Shown one piece after another: positions 5,696-13,074 of a stretch of DNA of 13,074 nt (its first letter is position 1; each line of letters opens with the position of its first letter). The position numbers and the translations under genes are program-made. The stretch is from Pseudomonadota bacterium. GTDB lineage: Bacteria > Pseudomonadota > Gammaproteobacteria > Acidiferrobacterales > Acidiferrobacteraceae. The notes under the pieces are model-generated. The model saw only the letters and a list, made by a program, of their open reading frames with translations. It had not been told where the DNA came from and did not search any database. Where the stretch lies: assembly GCA_021797365.1 (NCBI GenBank), contig JAJZZU010000036.1, positions 1 to 13,074 on the forward strand, given 5' to 3'.

Positions 5696-6907
5696 GTGTC
5701 ACGCAAGGCCTCCGGACGCGTGACCGTGAAGCCGCTCGCCGTGCGGTGGTGGCTCGCACTGTTCCTATTCAATCCCGCCACGCCGGCGTGGGCCTGGCCG
5801 ACCACGGCCTTTCTGAGTCACTACTGGCATAGACCGGTCCCGATCGGGGGACCCTCGCCCCCTCGTTGGCCGGCCTTCGAGACCGCGCTGTCGGCACGCG
5901 CCTGCGGCCAATGCCATATCAGTCAATATCGGGAGTGGCGCAAGAGTCGTCACGCCCTGGCCATGGGGCCGGGGGTCATGGGCCAGCTCGCCCAGGCCGG
6001 CCTCGGCCGTTGGGCATTCGTGCGCGGCTGTCTGTCATGTCATGCCCCCGCGCGTCGTCAATGGCGTGAGGTCAAGGCGGCCTTGAAAGGCCATCCACTT
6101 GCGACCTTCGCGCGCCAAGGCGTCACCTGCGCCGACTGCCATGTGCGCCACTACCAGCGCTTCGGACCACCCCTCGAACCGTATCTGGCGGCCGGGCGCA
6201 TCGTCCATGGTGGCTTTACCCCGAGCTGGGACTTCACGCGCAGTCGATTTTGCATAAGCTGTCATCAATTCCACCGGGATGGCGCGCGTCTGCATGGCGC
6301 CCTTCTGGAAAACGTCTACGGCGAATGGCGCAAGAGCCGTTACGCGCGCGAGGGGGTGACGTGCCAGAGTTGTCACATGCCGGACGGACGCCACAACTTC
6401 TATGGCATACACAACCCGCGCTTCGTGCGCCGCGCCCTCACCATCCGCTTCCAGACACAGCCTCTCGGTGCGGACCATGCCCTCATCGCCCACCTCGTCA
6501 TCACGAATTCGGGAGTCGGTCACGATTTCCCGACCTACACGACCCCTAAGGTGGTCGCCACCATCTGGCAACGCTGCGCGCGCCACGTGTGCCCGGGCAG
6601 CGTCCGCCGTCTCGTGATCGGACGGCGCATCAGTCTCGATCTCAAGCATCAATACTTCGATACCCGGATCAAGCCTGGACAATCCCGCGACCTCTCCTAT
6701 GACGTCAAAAAGGCCGCGCGGGCCACGGCGCTTGCGGCACGCATCATGGTCTACCCCGACGCCGCCTATGTGCGCTTCTTCCGCGCCTATCTCGTGCGCT
6801 ATACGCTCACCGCAAGCGAGCGGCGCGCCATCCAGCGGGTGCTCGCCCGCGACGAGCATTCGGACTATGTCCTGTGGCAGGCCGATCGCCCCTTGCCGCC
6901 ACGATAG
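5696..6907 (+). CDS. Exported pentahaem cytochrome c (cytochrome c554-like family)
   Basis: About 403 residues if GTG 5696 is used (395 from GTG 5720). There is no good ribosome site, so the start is uncertain, but it must lie after the terminator at 5613-5649. A signal peptide (VKPLAVRWWLALFLF...AWA) directs export for periplasmic haem attachment. Five CXXCH sites occur: CGQCH (70), CLSCH (112), CADCH (145), CISCH (186) and CQSCH (223). The EWRKSRxA stretch occurs twice, beside haems 1 and 5; such W-x-x-S-x-HA segments are typical of c554/multihaem families. The C-terminal 170 residues form a haem-free beta domain with NSGVGHDFPT, found in many multihaem cytochromes, plus a Cys pair (RCARHVC). 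The role is periplasmic electron transfer; donor and acceptor are unknown, and no oxidase or reductase partner is adjacent. It converges on merP with only 35 bp between the stops. Confidence 0.88.
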   Translation: MSRKASGRVTVKPLAVRWWLALFLFNPATPAWAWPTTAFLSHYWHRPVPIGGPSPPRWPAFETALSARACGQCHISQYREWRKSRHALAMGPGVMGQLAQAGLGRWAFVRGCLSCHAPARRQWREVKAALKGHPLATFARQGVTCADCHVRHYQRFGPPLEPYLAAGRIVHGGFTPSWDFTRSRFCISCHQFHRDGARLHGALLENVYGEWRKSRYAREGVTCQSCHMPDGRHNFYGIHNPRFVRRALTIRFQTQPLGADHALIAHLVITNSGVGHDFPTYTTPKVVATIWQRCARHVCPGSVRRLVIGRRISLDLKHQYFDTRIKPGQSRDLSYDVKKAARATALAARIMVYPDAAYVRFFRAYLVRYTLTASERRAIQRVLARDEHSDYVLWQADRPLPPR

Positions 6908-6942
6908 CCGCCACAAACGGGCAGGGCCGAATGGCTCGAGCC

Positions 6943-7293
6943 TCAGGCGCCCTTGCCGCGCACCAGGGTCCCGGGGAAACCGGCGTTCTTGACCGCATTC
7001 AAAAACACCGCCGGGCGCGTGCGTGCCGGGATGTATTTCACGGTGACGTTCTGCGTCGATTCATCGACGCCCACGCCCATCACGCCCGGCAGGCGGATGA
7101 GCGACATGTACACCGCGGTTGCGCACGAATGATTGCTGCATGTCATCCCGGGGATATGGATGACGGCCTGCGCGAAGCGCATGGCGACTGCATGCGCGGA
7201 CCCGCGGGGACTGATCGCGGCCACGGCGGGGCTCAGGCTCGCTACCGGGCTCAGGGTGGCCATGAGGATAAACAAACGCGTGATCGACTTCAT
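6943..7293 (-). CDS. merP: MerP-like periplasmic heavy-metal-binding protein, CX4C variant
   Basis: 116 residues from ATG 7293 behind AGGAG with 8-nt spacing. Residues 1-26 are a signal peptide (ending in AVAA or close by). The rest is one HMA domain: VIHIPGMTCSNHSCATAVYMSLIRLPGVMGVGVDE, then a strand and helix to the end (FLNAVKNAGFPGTLV). In MerP the two metal thiols are in GMTCxxC. Here the second Cys lies at 57, giving Cys52-S-N-H-S-Cys57 with a His between. MerP carries Hg(II) across the periplasm to MerT, and the neighbouring merT, 11 bp upstream, supports that role. The altered loop could change metal preference or geometry. Other HMA metallochaperones are possible, but the pairing and promoter favour mercury. 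Confidence 0.85.
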   Translation of the reverse strand: MKSITRLFILMATLSPVASLSPAVAAISPRGSAHAVAMRFAQAVIHIPGMTCSNHSCATAVYMSLIRLPGVMGVGVDESTQNVTVKYIPARTRPAVFLNAVKNAGFPGTLVRGKGA

Positions 7294-7304
7294 ATGAAAT
7301 GCTC

Positions 7305-7691
7305 CTAGGGTGTAGTGGGGATGGACGGTACGATCAAGGCGGGTAGCACATAAGGCGCGAGCAGCGTGACCGCGACCAGGGCGGTACCAAACCAGAGCCA
7401 GAAGGCCGAACGCCTGGCCCCGGGCGGGCAGCCGCATGCGGCCGCCCGGCGCCGGTCCCGCCAGTAACGGACATGCGCGAACACGAGCAGGCCCAGGGTC
7501 ATGGCCATGAGCCATGGACGCAGCGGGTCCAGAATCGTAAGGTCCGAGACCCATGCGCCGCCGATGCCGGCCACCACCAGGACGAGCGGGCCCACGCAAC
7601 AGACCGATGCCAGAAAGCCCGTAACCACCGCCGCCCACAATCCGCGCGGTCCAGTCGTCACCGGTCGAGAACGCGTGCCCTTATCCGCCAT
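7305..7691 (-). CDS. merT: MerT-like mercuric ion transporter
   Basis: 128 residues from ATG 7691 (MADKGTRSRP), close to the usual MerT length of about 116-120. No strong ribosome site is visible (GGGTGTG only). Three hydrophobic segments are evident: LWAAVVTGFLASVCCVGPLVL with the vicinal Cys31-Cys32 that receive Hg(II) from MerP; PWLMAMTLGLLVFAHV; and AFWLWFGTALVAVTLLAPYVLPALIV. The cytoplasmic loop between helices 2 and 3 has Cys86 and Cys88 (ACGCPP), corresponding to MerT's second Cys pair. The protein imports Hg(II) through the inner membrane. The gene is first in a two-gene unit with merP and is read from the MerR-type promoter at 7721-7751. No mercuric reductase or merR lies in the window. 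Confidence 0.9.
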   Translation of the reverse strand: MADKGTRSRPVTTGPRGLWAAVVTGFLASVCCVGPLVLVVAGIGGAWVSDLTILDPLRPWLMAMTLGLLVFAHVRYWRDRRRAAACGCPPGARRSAFWLWFGTALVAVTLLAPYVLPALIVPSIPTTP

Positions 7692-7720
7692 CACACCCAA
7701 AGCCCTCGCAATAATCGATA

Positions 7721-7751
7721 AGCCTAGTTCCGTACCTGGGTACGGAATCAA
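7721..7751 (-). promoter_or_regulatory. MerR-type operator/promoter for merT-merP
   Basis: On the minus strand, -35 TTGATT (7746-7751) and -10 TAGGCT (7721-7726) are separated by exactly 19 bp, the overlong spacer characteristic of MerR-activated promoters. The spacer region carries a perfect 20-bp dyad, TTCCGTACC-TG-GGTACGGAA (7728-7747 on the plus strand). Its core half-sites CCGTAC and GTACGG, 4 bp apart, are those of the classical mer operator. The -10 lies about 30 bp from the merT start. The regulator must be encoded elsewhere. Confidence 0.9.
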
Positions 7752-7817
7752 GACCGGCCGATCGGCGCGGCGCGGCGGCAAGCTGCCGCTCGCGCATGAC
7801 GATCCCCACCTCAAAGC

Positions 7818-7847
7818 TTGCCCCGGGCATGGCAAAAGGGCTATACA
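7818..7847 (+). promoter_or_regulatory. Possible sigma-70 promoter for the GH15 gene
   Basis: TTGCCC (7818-7823), an 18-bp spacer and TATACA (7842-7847) lie about 95 bp before the GH15 start codon. The -10 is good and the -35 partial. The 194-bp divergent region also contains the stem GCGGCA-AGC-TGCCGC at 7775-7789. Confidence 0.45.
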
Positions 7848-7941
7848 GGAACGACGCCCCGTCAAGCGGCGGGTCGCCATCACCGCGGATAGGACGCGCG
7901 CCAGACACCCGCCGCGCCGTACCCGCCCTGCAGGAGACGCG

Positions 7942-9792
7942 ATGTCAGACCCAAAAAACGAGAATCTGCCCATTGAGGACTATGCGCTCATCGGCAATAC
8001 CATAACCGGCGCGTTGGTTGGCAAAAACGGCTCGATCGACTGGTTCTGCGCCCCACGCCTGGACTCCGCCGCATGCTTTGCCGCGCTGCTCGGTAATCGC
8101 GACAACGGCCACTGGCAGATCGCGCCGGCCGACGGCATAGGGACGGTTCGTCGCCGGTATCGCGACGATACACTGATTCTCGAGACCGAATTCGAGACCT
8201 CACAGGGCTGTGCGCGTCTGACCGACTTCATGGTCATGAACGGCCACGACTCCGAGGAGCACTGCCATCTCGTGCGCATCGTCGAGGGGGTGAGCGGCTC
8301 GATCGACATGGAGATGATGCTCGTCATCCGTTTCTACTACGGGTCCATGGTCCCGTGGGTACGCCGGGTGGGTGATGCGCGGCTCGCGGTCGCGGGCCCC
8401 GACAGCCTCCATCTCACCGCCACGGTCCCCGTCCACGGCCATGATCAGACGACCCGCGCGCGGTTCACGCTCACCGCCGGCCAGCGCGAGATATTTCACC
8501 TCGGCTACCAACCGACCCATCATACGACCTACGAGCCCCCGGAACCACTCGCCGCGCTGGCCCACACGGAGGCATGGTGGCGTGCCTGGGCGGCACAGGG
8601 CCACTACGAAGGCCCGTGGCGCGCCATCGTCATGCGCTCGCTCATCACCCTGAAGGCCCTCACCTGCCGTTCCACCGGGGCCATCGCCGCCGCGCTCACC
8701 ACCTCGCTACCCGAACAACTCGGGGGGGCGCGCAACTGGGACTACCGGTACTGCTGGCTGCGCGACGCCACCTTCACGCTCTGGTCGATGCTCACGACCG
8801 GCTACACCGAAGAGGCCGTGGCCTGGCGCGAATGGCTCATGCGCGCGGTCGCCGGCCATCCGGCCGACCTCCAGATCGTCTACGGTGTGGCCGGCGAACG
8901 CTGGATCGGGGAACGCGAGATCCCCTGGCTGCGGGGCTATGAGGGCGCAGCGCCGGTACGCATCGGCAACGCCGCCGCCGATCAGTTTCAGATCGATGTC
9001 TATGGTGAACTCATGGACTCCCTGCATCTCGCGCGTAGCGTGGGGCTTGATCCCGAGGCCCATGTCTGGGATATCCAGCGCGCGGTCATGGGGTTCCTGG
9101 AGAGCCACTGGCACCTCCCCGATGACGGCATCTGGGAGATGCGCGGGGGACGCCGGCACTTCACCCACTCCAAGGTCATGGCCTGGGTGGCCTTCGATCG
9201 GGCGGTCAAGGATGCCACGCGCTATGGGCTCGAGGGACCCGTGGAACGTTGGGAAGAGATCCGCGACACCATCCATGCGGACGTCTGCGCGCACGGTTTC
9301 AATGCCGCAAAGAACAGCTTCACGCAGTATTACGGCAGCGAGGCCCTGGACGCGAGCCTGCTCATGATGGCCCTGGTCGGCTTTCTGCCGGCGACCGACG
9401 CGCGCATTGTCGGTACCGTGCGCGCCATCGAGAGCGAACTCATGGACGATGGCCTCGTCTTGCGCTATCGCCCGCAGGAATCGGGCGATGGCCTGCCGGG
9501 CACGGAAGGGGTGTTCCTGCCCTGCTCGTTCTGGCTGGTCGACAATCTCGTGTTACAGGGGCGGCATAGCGAGGCCCGGCAACTCTTTGCGCGTCTCGTG
9601 GGTCTTTGCAACGACGTAGGCCTCTTGTCCGAGGAATACGACCCGGCGGCGCGGCGGCTGGTCGGCAACTTCCCACAGGCCTTCACGCATGTGGCGCTGG
9701 TGAATTCCGCGCGTAACCTCGCGGGCGACGGGCCGGCGGCGCACCGCGCGCGCAATCAGTCGCCGGCCGGGGGCGCCGGCGCGCGACGGTAG
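7942..9792 (+). CDS. GH15-family glucoamylase/trehalase-like glycoside hydrolase
   Basis: 616 residues from ATG 7942 behind CAGGAGA; the open frame extends far upstream but overlaps merT antisense and lacks a start signal. The N-terminal beta-sandwich begins IEDYALIGNTITGALVGKNGSIDWFCAP, the usual opening of bacterial GH15 proteins. The (alpha/alpha)6 domain follows, with GGARNWDYRYCWLRDATFTLW (about 260-280), EREIPWLRGYEGAAPVRIGN and GIWEMRGGRRHFTHSK, where Glu399 is the likely general acid. GLLSEEYDP follows, where Glu564 is the likely base, then GNFPQAFTHVALVNSA. No signal peptide, so probably cytoplasmic. Members hydrolyse terminal alpha-1,4-glucosidic bonds or, in some actinobacterial proteins, trehalose; sequence alone does not decide. 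It is divergent from merT, and its last 37 bp overlap the convergent methyltransferase gene. Confidence 0.9.
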   Translation: MSDPKNENLPIEDYALIGNTITGALVGKNGSIDWFCAPRLDSAACFAALLGNRDNGHWQIAPADGIGTVRRRYRDDTLILETEFETSQGCARLTDFMVMNGHDSEEHCHLVRIVEGVSGSIDMEMMLVIRFYYGSMVPWVRRVGDARLAVAGPDSLHLTATVPVHGHDQTTRARFTLTAGQREIFHLGYQPTHHTTYEPPEPLAALAHTEAWWRAWAAQGHYEGPWRAIVMRSLITLKALTCRSTGAIAAALTTSLPEQLGGARNWDYRYCWLRDATFTLWSMLTTGYTEEAVAWREWLMRAVAGHPADLQIVYGVAGERWIGEREIPWLRGYEGAAPVRIGNAAADQFQIDVYGELMDSLHLARSVGLDPEAHVWDIQRAVMGFLESHWHLPDDGIWEMRGGRRHFTHSKVMAWVAFDRAVKDATRYGLEGPVERWEEIRDTIHADVCAHGFNAAKNSFTQYYGSEALDASLLMMALVGFLPATDARIVGTVRAIESELMDDGLVLRYRPQESGDGLPGTEGVFLPCSFWLVDNLVLQGRHSEARQLFARLVGLCNDVGLLSEEYDPAARRLVGNFPQAFTHVALVNSARNLAGDGPAAHRARNQSPAGGAGARR

Positions 9793-10424
9793 ATACGCGT
9801 CAGCCAGATCAGGGTGCGGGCCTCGAAGGCGGGTTCGAAGCCGGCGGCGCGCATCTGCCGGTCGATGGCCGTCGGATCGTGCACGAATGGTCGATAGGTG
9901 CTGCCCACGACCCGGAACAGCCCGGCACCGAGGTGCGCGGCGGCGCGATTGAACCAATGCCGTCGCGGGAGGGTCAACGCGCACACCTGCTTGGTGCGCC
10001 CTATGGCCGCGGCCATAAGCCCCGGGGCATCCGGGTAGCAGCACACGACCTTGTCGAGCAGCGTGATATCCGCGGCATCGAGCTCAGGGGCCATGATCTG
10101 GAAATCCCCCGATACGTATCGCACCCGCTCCGCAAGCCCCTGGCGCGCCGCCAGCGCCCGCGCCTCGGTCAACATCGCCTCGGCAAGATCGACCCCCACC
10201 GCCGTGGCCGCCCCGCGCAACAACAGGTGTTGATGCAGATACCCGACCCCGCAACCGATCTCGAGCAGTGACCGGCCGTCAAAGCCGACCTCGCGCAGAC
10301 CCGCGACCAGTTGCTTCTGAGTCGCCTCCAGGCCCCGCCGTTCGTAGCGCCGGGTATAGCGCCGCGAGAAGTGCCCGAAACAACGCCCGATTCCGCAGGT
10401 CGTACCACCGCAGCATCCTGCCAT
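9756..10424 (-). CDS. Class I SAM-dependent methyltransferase with Cys-rich N-terminus
   Basis: 222 residues from ATG 10424, which has GGGAGG 5-6 nt upstream; ATG 10442 has no such site. The first 16 residues hold four Cys (4, 5, 10, 15) among Gly. An Arg/Tyr-rich helix (FSRRYTRRYERRGL) follows. The Rossmann core starts with motif I LLEIGCGVGYLHQHLL (53-68), then VGVDLAEAML (acidic SAM-ribose residue) and YVSGDF. Next comes DKVVCCYPDAPGLM, whose Cys-Cys-Tyr-Pro-Asp is a signature of an uncharacterised methyltransferase group sometimes named after Mg-protoporphyrin methyltransferase. The substrate is unknown. The Cys cluster could bind a metal or Fe-S centre (inference). The 3' end overlaps GH15 tail to tail by 37 bp, and the TSUP gene lies 112 bp upstream on the same strand. 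Confidence 0.85.
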   Translation of the reverse strand: MAGCCGGTTCGIGRCFGHFSRRYTRRYERRGLEATQKQLVAGLREVGFDGRSLLEIGCGVGYLHQHLLLRGAATAVGVDLAEAMLTEARALAARQGLAERVRYVSGDFQIMAPELDAADITLLDKVVCCYPDAPGLMAAAIGRTKQVCALTLPRRHWFNRAAAHLGAGLFRVVGSTYRPFVHDPTAIDRQMRAAGFEPAFEARTLIWLTRIYRRAPAPPAGD

Positions 10425-10536
10425 GCCCACCTCCCGGATCACCGAAGTCTAGGCCGGATCGCGCGCATCCCACAAGCGCGGCCGGCCGCAGTGGCCCGCC
10501 CCACGCGGCACCTTTCGCGGCTGCGGCCGTGTCCCG

Positions 10537-11331
10537 TTACGCCCCGAACACCATCTGCAGGCCGACTGCGATCAATAGGACACCGAACACGCGCTTCAAT
10601 TGCGCGACCGGCAGGTTATGGGCGAGATGCACGCCGAGCGGCACGACCAGTATGGCGACGGTGGTGAGCGCGGCCAGCGCCGGCAGATAAATATAACCGA
10701 GGGTCCCCGGCGGCAGACCGGCGCGGTGCTGACCGGAGAGCGCAAAGCCCATGGCACCAAAGAGCGCGATCGGCAGGCCCAGGGTCGCGGAGATGGCGAT
10801 CGCGCGGCGCATGTCCACGTTGCAGGCGGTCAGGAACGGGACGGTCAGGCTGCCGCCGCCGATACCGAGGATCGCCGACAAGGCCCCAATGCCCAGACCC
10901 ACGCCCATGAGCCCGGGGCGCGCCGGCAGATGCCAGTGGGCCGCCGGACGCCAGTTGGCCACGAGCTGCAGGCCGACCAGACCCAGAAACACCCCGAAGA
11001 CCTCCTTCAACAGGACACCGGGCAGAAAACCCGCCAGATAGCCGCTCGCGAGACTCCCGACCAGGGTGGCAAGCCCGAGCGGCGCGGCCACCGACCAGTC
11101 GATCGCGCCCCGCTTCTGCTGCGCGCGGATGGCGGCAAGCGAGGTGAATAAGATGCTCGCAAGCGATGTCCCTATGGCAAGCTTCATGGCCAGTCCCGGG
11201 GCGAGATGCTCTCCGGCAAACACGAACACCAGCGCCGGCACCACCACGCTGCCCCCGCCGATGCCGAGCATGCCGGCGAGCAGGCCGGTGGCAAGCCCAA
11301 GCCCCATATAGACGAGAATCATGACGACCAT
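10537..11331 (-). CDS. TauE/SafE (TSUP) family anion exporter
   Basis: 264 residues from ATG 11331 (GGGGTGGGG just upstream); TTG 11346 and ATG 11322 are alternatives. About eight hydrophobic helices form two homologous halves, each beginning with the family's repeated motif: GMLGIGGGSVVVPAL near residue 20 and AILGIGGGSLTVPFL near residue 155. Each half ends with a conserved helix pair, LKEVFGVFLGLVGLQLV and LKRVFGVLLIAVGLQMV. TSUP proteins move sulfite, sulfoacetate, sulfonates or other organic anions across the inner membrane. A link to the periplasmic rhodanese at the other end of the window is suggestive only. The gene lies between the methyltransferase and gamma-glutamyltransferase genes, all on the minus strand, with gaps of 112 and 274 bp. 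Confidence 0.9.
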   Translation of the reverse strand: MVVMILVYMGLGLATGLLAGMLGIGGGSVVVPALVFVFAGEHLAPGLAMKLAIGTSLASILFTSLAAIRAQQKRGAIDWSVAAPLGLATLVGSLASGYLAGFLPGVLLKEVFGVFLGLVGLQLVANWRPAAHWHLPARPGLMGVGLGIGALSAILGIGGGSLTVPFLTACNVDMRRAIAISATLGLPIALFGAMGFALSGQHRAGLPPGTLGYIYLPALAALTTVAILVVPLGVHLAHNLPVAQLKRVFGVLLIAVGLQMVFGA

Positions 11332-11605
11332 ACCGCCCCACCCCAAGCACTACAAACACCCTCTCATACCATGCCGCCATAGTCCGCGGCAACGCGGCCA
11401 GCCCATACATACACGGTTGCATCCACGTCGCGCCGCGAGCAGAGCGCCTCAATCACGGAACGGGTCCGGATCGTTCATGCCAGCTATCACCGAGTGCAAA
11501 CCCGAAAGCCAGCGGATCGGATGTCCCTCACCTCATCAAGGACTCGAGGGGGTGAACGACCAAGCCCCGCCCCATACGTAAGCGTTCGCTCCCATCCGCC
11601 AGCCG
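11332..11605. other. Intergenic gap without recognisable signals
   Basis: 274 bp between the gamma-glutamyltransferase stop and the TSUP start. No credible gene, strong hairpin-plus-T terminator, or clear promoter boxes were found on either strand. Confidence 0.4.
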
Positions 11606-13074
11606 CTAATCGACGAATACCACCGCGCCGTCGCTGCGCGGGTCCGCGCCCCCCGACACCATACCGCCGGCATCACGCATGACAAGTCCCGCATGCCCCA
11701 CAATCTCATCGAAGGATGCCAGCCGCGACACGACATGGCCGCGCCGTTCGAGCTCATCGAACACGGCGTCCGGGAAACGCGTCTCGATCTTCACGTCATC
11801 GGAGGCACTCCCCCAGGTGCGCCCCAAGAGCCAGCGTGGGGCCGCCACGGCCTGCCGGGCATCATCGCCGTAGACGGCGGCCCGCGTGAACACCGCGGCC
11901 TGGGTCTGCGGCTGGCCGTCGCCCCCCATGGCGCCATAGGCGAGCACGCGCCCATCGGCGAGCCGTGCGAGCGCCGGGTTCAGGGTATGAAAGGGCCGGC
12001 GGCCGGGGGCTATACGGTCGGCGACGCCCGTGAGGGACAGACTCGTGCCGCGGTTCTGCCAACAGATCCCGGTACCCGGCAAGACCACGCCGCTACCGAA
12101 CTCATGATAGAGGCTTTGGATGAAGCTCACGGCACAACCACGCCGATCCACGACCCCAAGCCATACGGTATCGGCCGGGCCCTCGACGGCACGCCAGGGC
12201 GCGGCGCGCGCGGGGTCGATCGCGGAGGTCTCGGCATCGAGCCGCGATGGCACGAGCCACTCGCCCACGTCCGCCCCGGCCTCCAGGAATCGCCCCTTGT
12301 GACGATCGCGCACCCGGAAGGCGCGCTTAGTGGCCTCTAGTGCAAGATGGATCATATCCGCGCCCTCGCGCGGGCGTCGATCGAGACCGAGGCGATCGAG
12401 GATGCCAAGGATCATGAGTGACAACACCCCCTGTGTGGGCGGCGGCAGGTTATAAAGGGTGCCGAGACTGTGCGCCATGCGCAGGGGTGTGACGACACGC
12501 GCCCGGAACGTCCGCAGATCGGCGCACGTCACGGGGCTTGCCACCGCCGCGAGATCGGCGGCGATGCGATCTCCCACCGCGCCTTCATAGAAATCGCGTA
12601 GCCCGTGCTGCGCGAGACCGCGCAAGGTCACGGCCAGCGCCGGTTGGCGCAGCGTCGTCCCATGTGCGAGCACGCTGCCATCAGGGGCCAGAAAGTGTGT
12701 CCCGAAACCAGGCTGGCCGCGGAGCTCCTCCAGACGCCCCCTGGTGCTCGTAGCCTGACTCGCGCTCACCCTAAACCCGCCCTCGGCGTACTCTATGGCA
12801 TCTTCCAGGATGCGCCCGAGCGCAAGCGCTGGTCCCTGCCTCTGGGCGAGCGCAAGCTCCCACCCGGCCACCGTCCCGGCCACCGTGTTGGCGGCGAGCG
12901 CGCCCCGCGCCGGCATAGCCTCGTGACCTCGCGCCCGATAGATGTCCGGGGTCGCGAGCGCCCCGACCGTGCCGCCCGCATCGATCCCGTAGGGCTCTCG
13001 TCCCGGCTCATGAATGAGCCAGAAGCCGTCACCCCCAAGCCCCGTCATGTGGGTCTTCATGTTCACTTTTCTCT
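11606..13074 (-). CDS. ggt: Gamma-glutamyltransferase family protein, 5' end outside the window
   Basis: At least 489 codons; the frame stays open to the right edge. The GTG at 13066 is probably not the start, because the visible part begins at HMTGLGGDGFWLI, which in this family follows about 50-60 residues of N-terminal helix. The large-subunit part includes AANTVAGTVAGWELAL, LPPPTQGVLSL and an ATKRAF helix. The self-cleavage site is at D-T in GPADTVWLGVVDRRG, making Thr300 (counted from 13066) the catalytic nucleophile. The small subunit follows with FIQSLYHEFGSGVVLPGTGI, the FHTLNPAL loop and GAMGGDGQPQTQA. About 187 residues after Thr is normal. The enzyme cleaves or transfers the gamma-glutamyl group of glutathione and related amides; the FIQSLYHEFGSG and GDGQPQTQ pattern is closest to YwrD-type bacterial members. 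Whether it is exported cannot be seen. Confidence 0.9.
   Translation of the reverse strand, partial: RKVNMKTHMTGLGGDGFWLIHEPGREPYGIDAGGTVGALATPDIYRARGHEAMPARGALAANTVAGTVAGWELALAQRQGPALALGRILEDAIEYAEGGFRVSASQATSTRGRLEELRGQPGFGTHFLAPDGSVLAHGTTLRQPALAVTLRGLAQHGLRDFYEGAVGDRIAADLAAVASPVTCADLRTFRARVVTPLRMAHSLGTLYNLPPPTQGVLSLMILGILDRLGLDRRPREGADMIHLALEATKRAFRVRDRHKGRFLEAGADVGEWLVPSRLDAETSAIDPARAAPWRAVEGPADTVWLGVVDRRGCAVSFIQSLYHEFGSGVVLPGTGICWQNRGTSLSLTGVADRIAPGRRPFHTLNPALARLADGRVLAYGAMGGDGQPQTQAAVFTRAAVYGDDARQAVAAPRWLLGRTWGSASDDVKIETRFPDAVFDELERRGHVVSRLASFDEIVGHAGLVMRDAGGMVSGGADPRSDGAVVFVD

Noticed and set aside
6923..6952. Imperfect inverted repeat with GGCTCGAGCC between the cytochrome and merP stops as a bidirectional terminator
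   Set aside because: No T-rich tract on either side, and it overlaps the merP stop; too weak to call.
7501..7941. Upstream extension of the GH15 open frame
   Set aside because: It lies antisense to merT and across its promoter, and has Arg/Pro-rich shadow composition. ATG 7942 has a good ribosome site and begins the known GH15 N-terminus.

Overview
The window is GC-rich DNA from a Gram-negative bacterium. It encodes an outer-membrane porin, a lipobox lipoprotein, several Sec-exported periplasmic proteins and a multihaem cytochrome c. Together with a periplasmic rhodanese, a TauE/SafE-type anion exporter and a mercury-uptake pair, these suggest a chemolithotrophic, metal-exposed proteobacterium, possibly an acidophilic sulfur/iron oxidiser of the Acidiferrobacter type. 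That placement is an inference from gene content. There are no rRNA, tRNA, CRISPR or insertion-sequence signals.

Layout: (1) 1-947, minus strand: a small Cys-containing lipoprotein followed by a porin cut by the window edge, probably one operon behind an AT-rich leader. (2) 1363-2286, minus: exported tandem-domain rhodanese. A 372-bp divergent intergenic region follows, holding two tandem palindromes exactly 21 bp apart. (3) 2659-6907, plus: beta-class-like glutathione transferase, EamA-family permease, exported DUF302 protein, a tiny exported repeat peptide with three Cys-Gly-Ser motifs, and a five-haem cytochrome c. The peptide gene has its own dyad upstream and tandem hairpins plus an intrinsic terminator downstream. 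(4) 6943-7691, minus: merT-merP homologues read from a textbook MerR-type promoter (19-bp spacer, perfect dyad), with no merR or merA in the window. (5) 7942-9792, plus: GH15 glucoamylase/trehalase-like enzyme, whose 3' end overlaps the convergent methyltransferase gene by 37 bp. (6) 9756-13074, minus: Cys-rich class I methyltransferase, TSUP exporter, and a gamma-glutamyltransferase whose 5' end lies outside the window.

Two themes recur. One is periplasmic thiol and metal chemistry: rhodanese, CGS peptide, NACG lipoprotein, MerP/MerT and cytochrome. The other is glutathione handling: GST and gamma-glutamyltransferase. Whether they form one system is not shown by the sequence. The most unusual items are the CGS-repeat peptide with its related lipoprotein tail, the tandem operator at 2409-2448, and the orphan merO-merTP module with a CX4C MerP.
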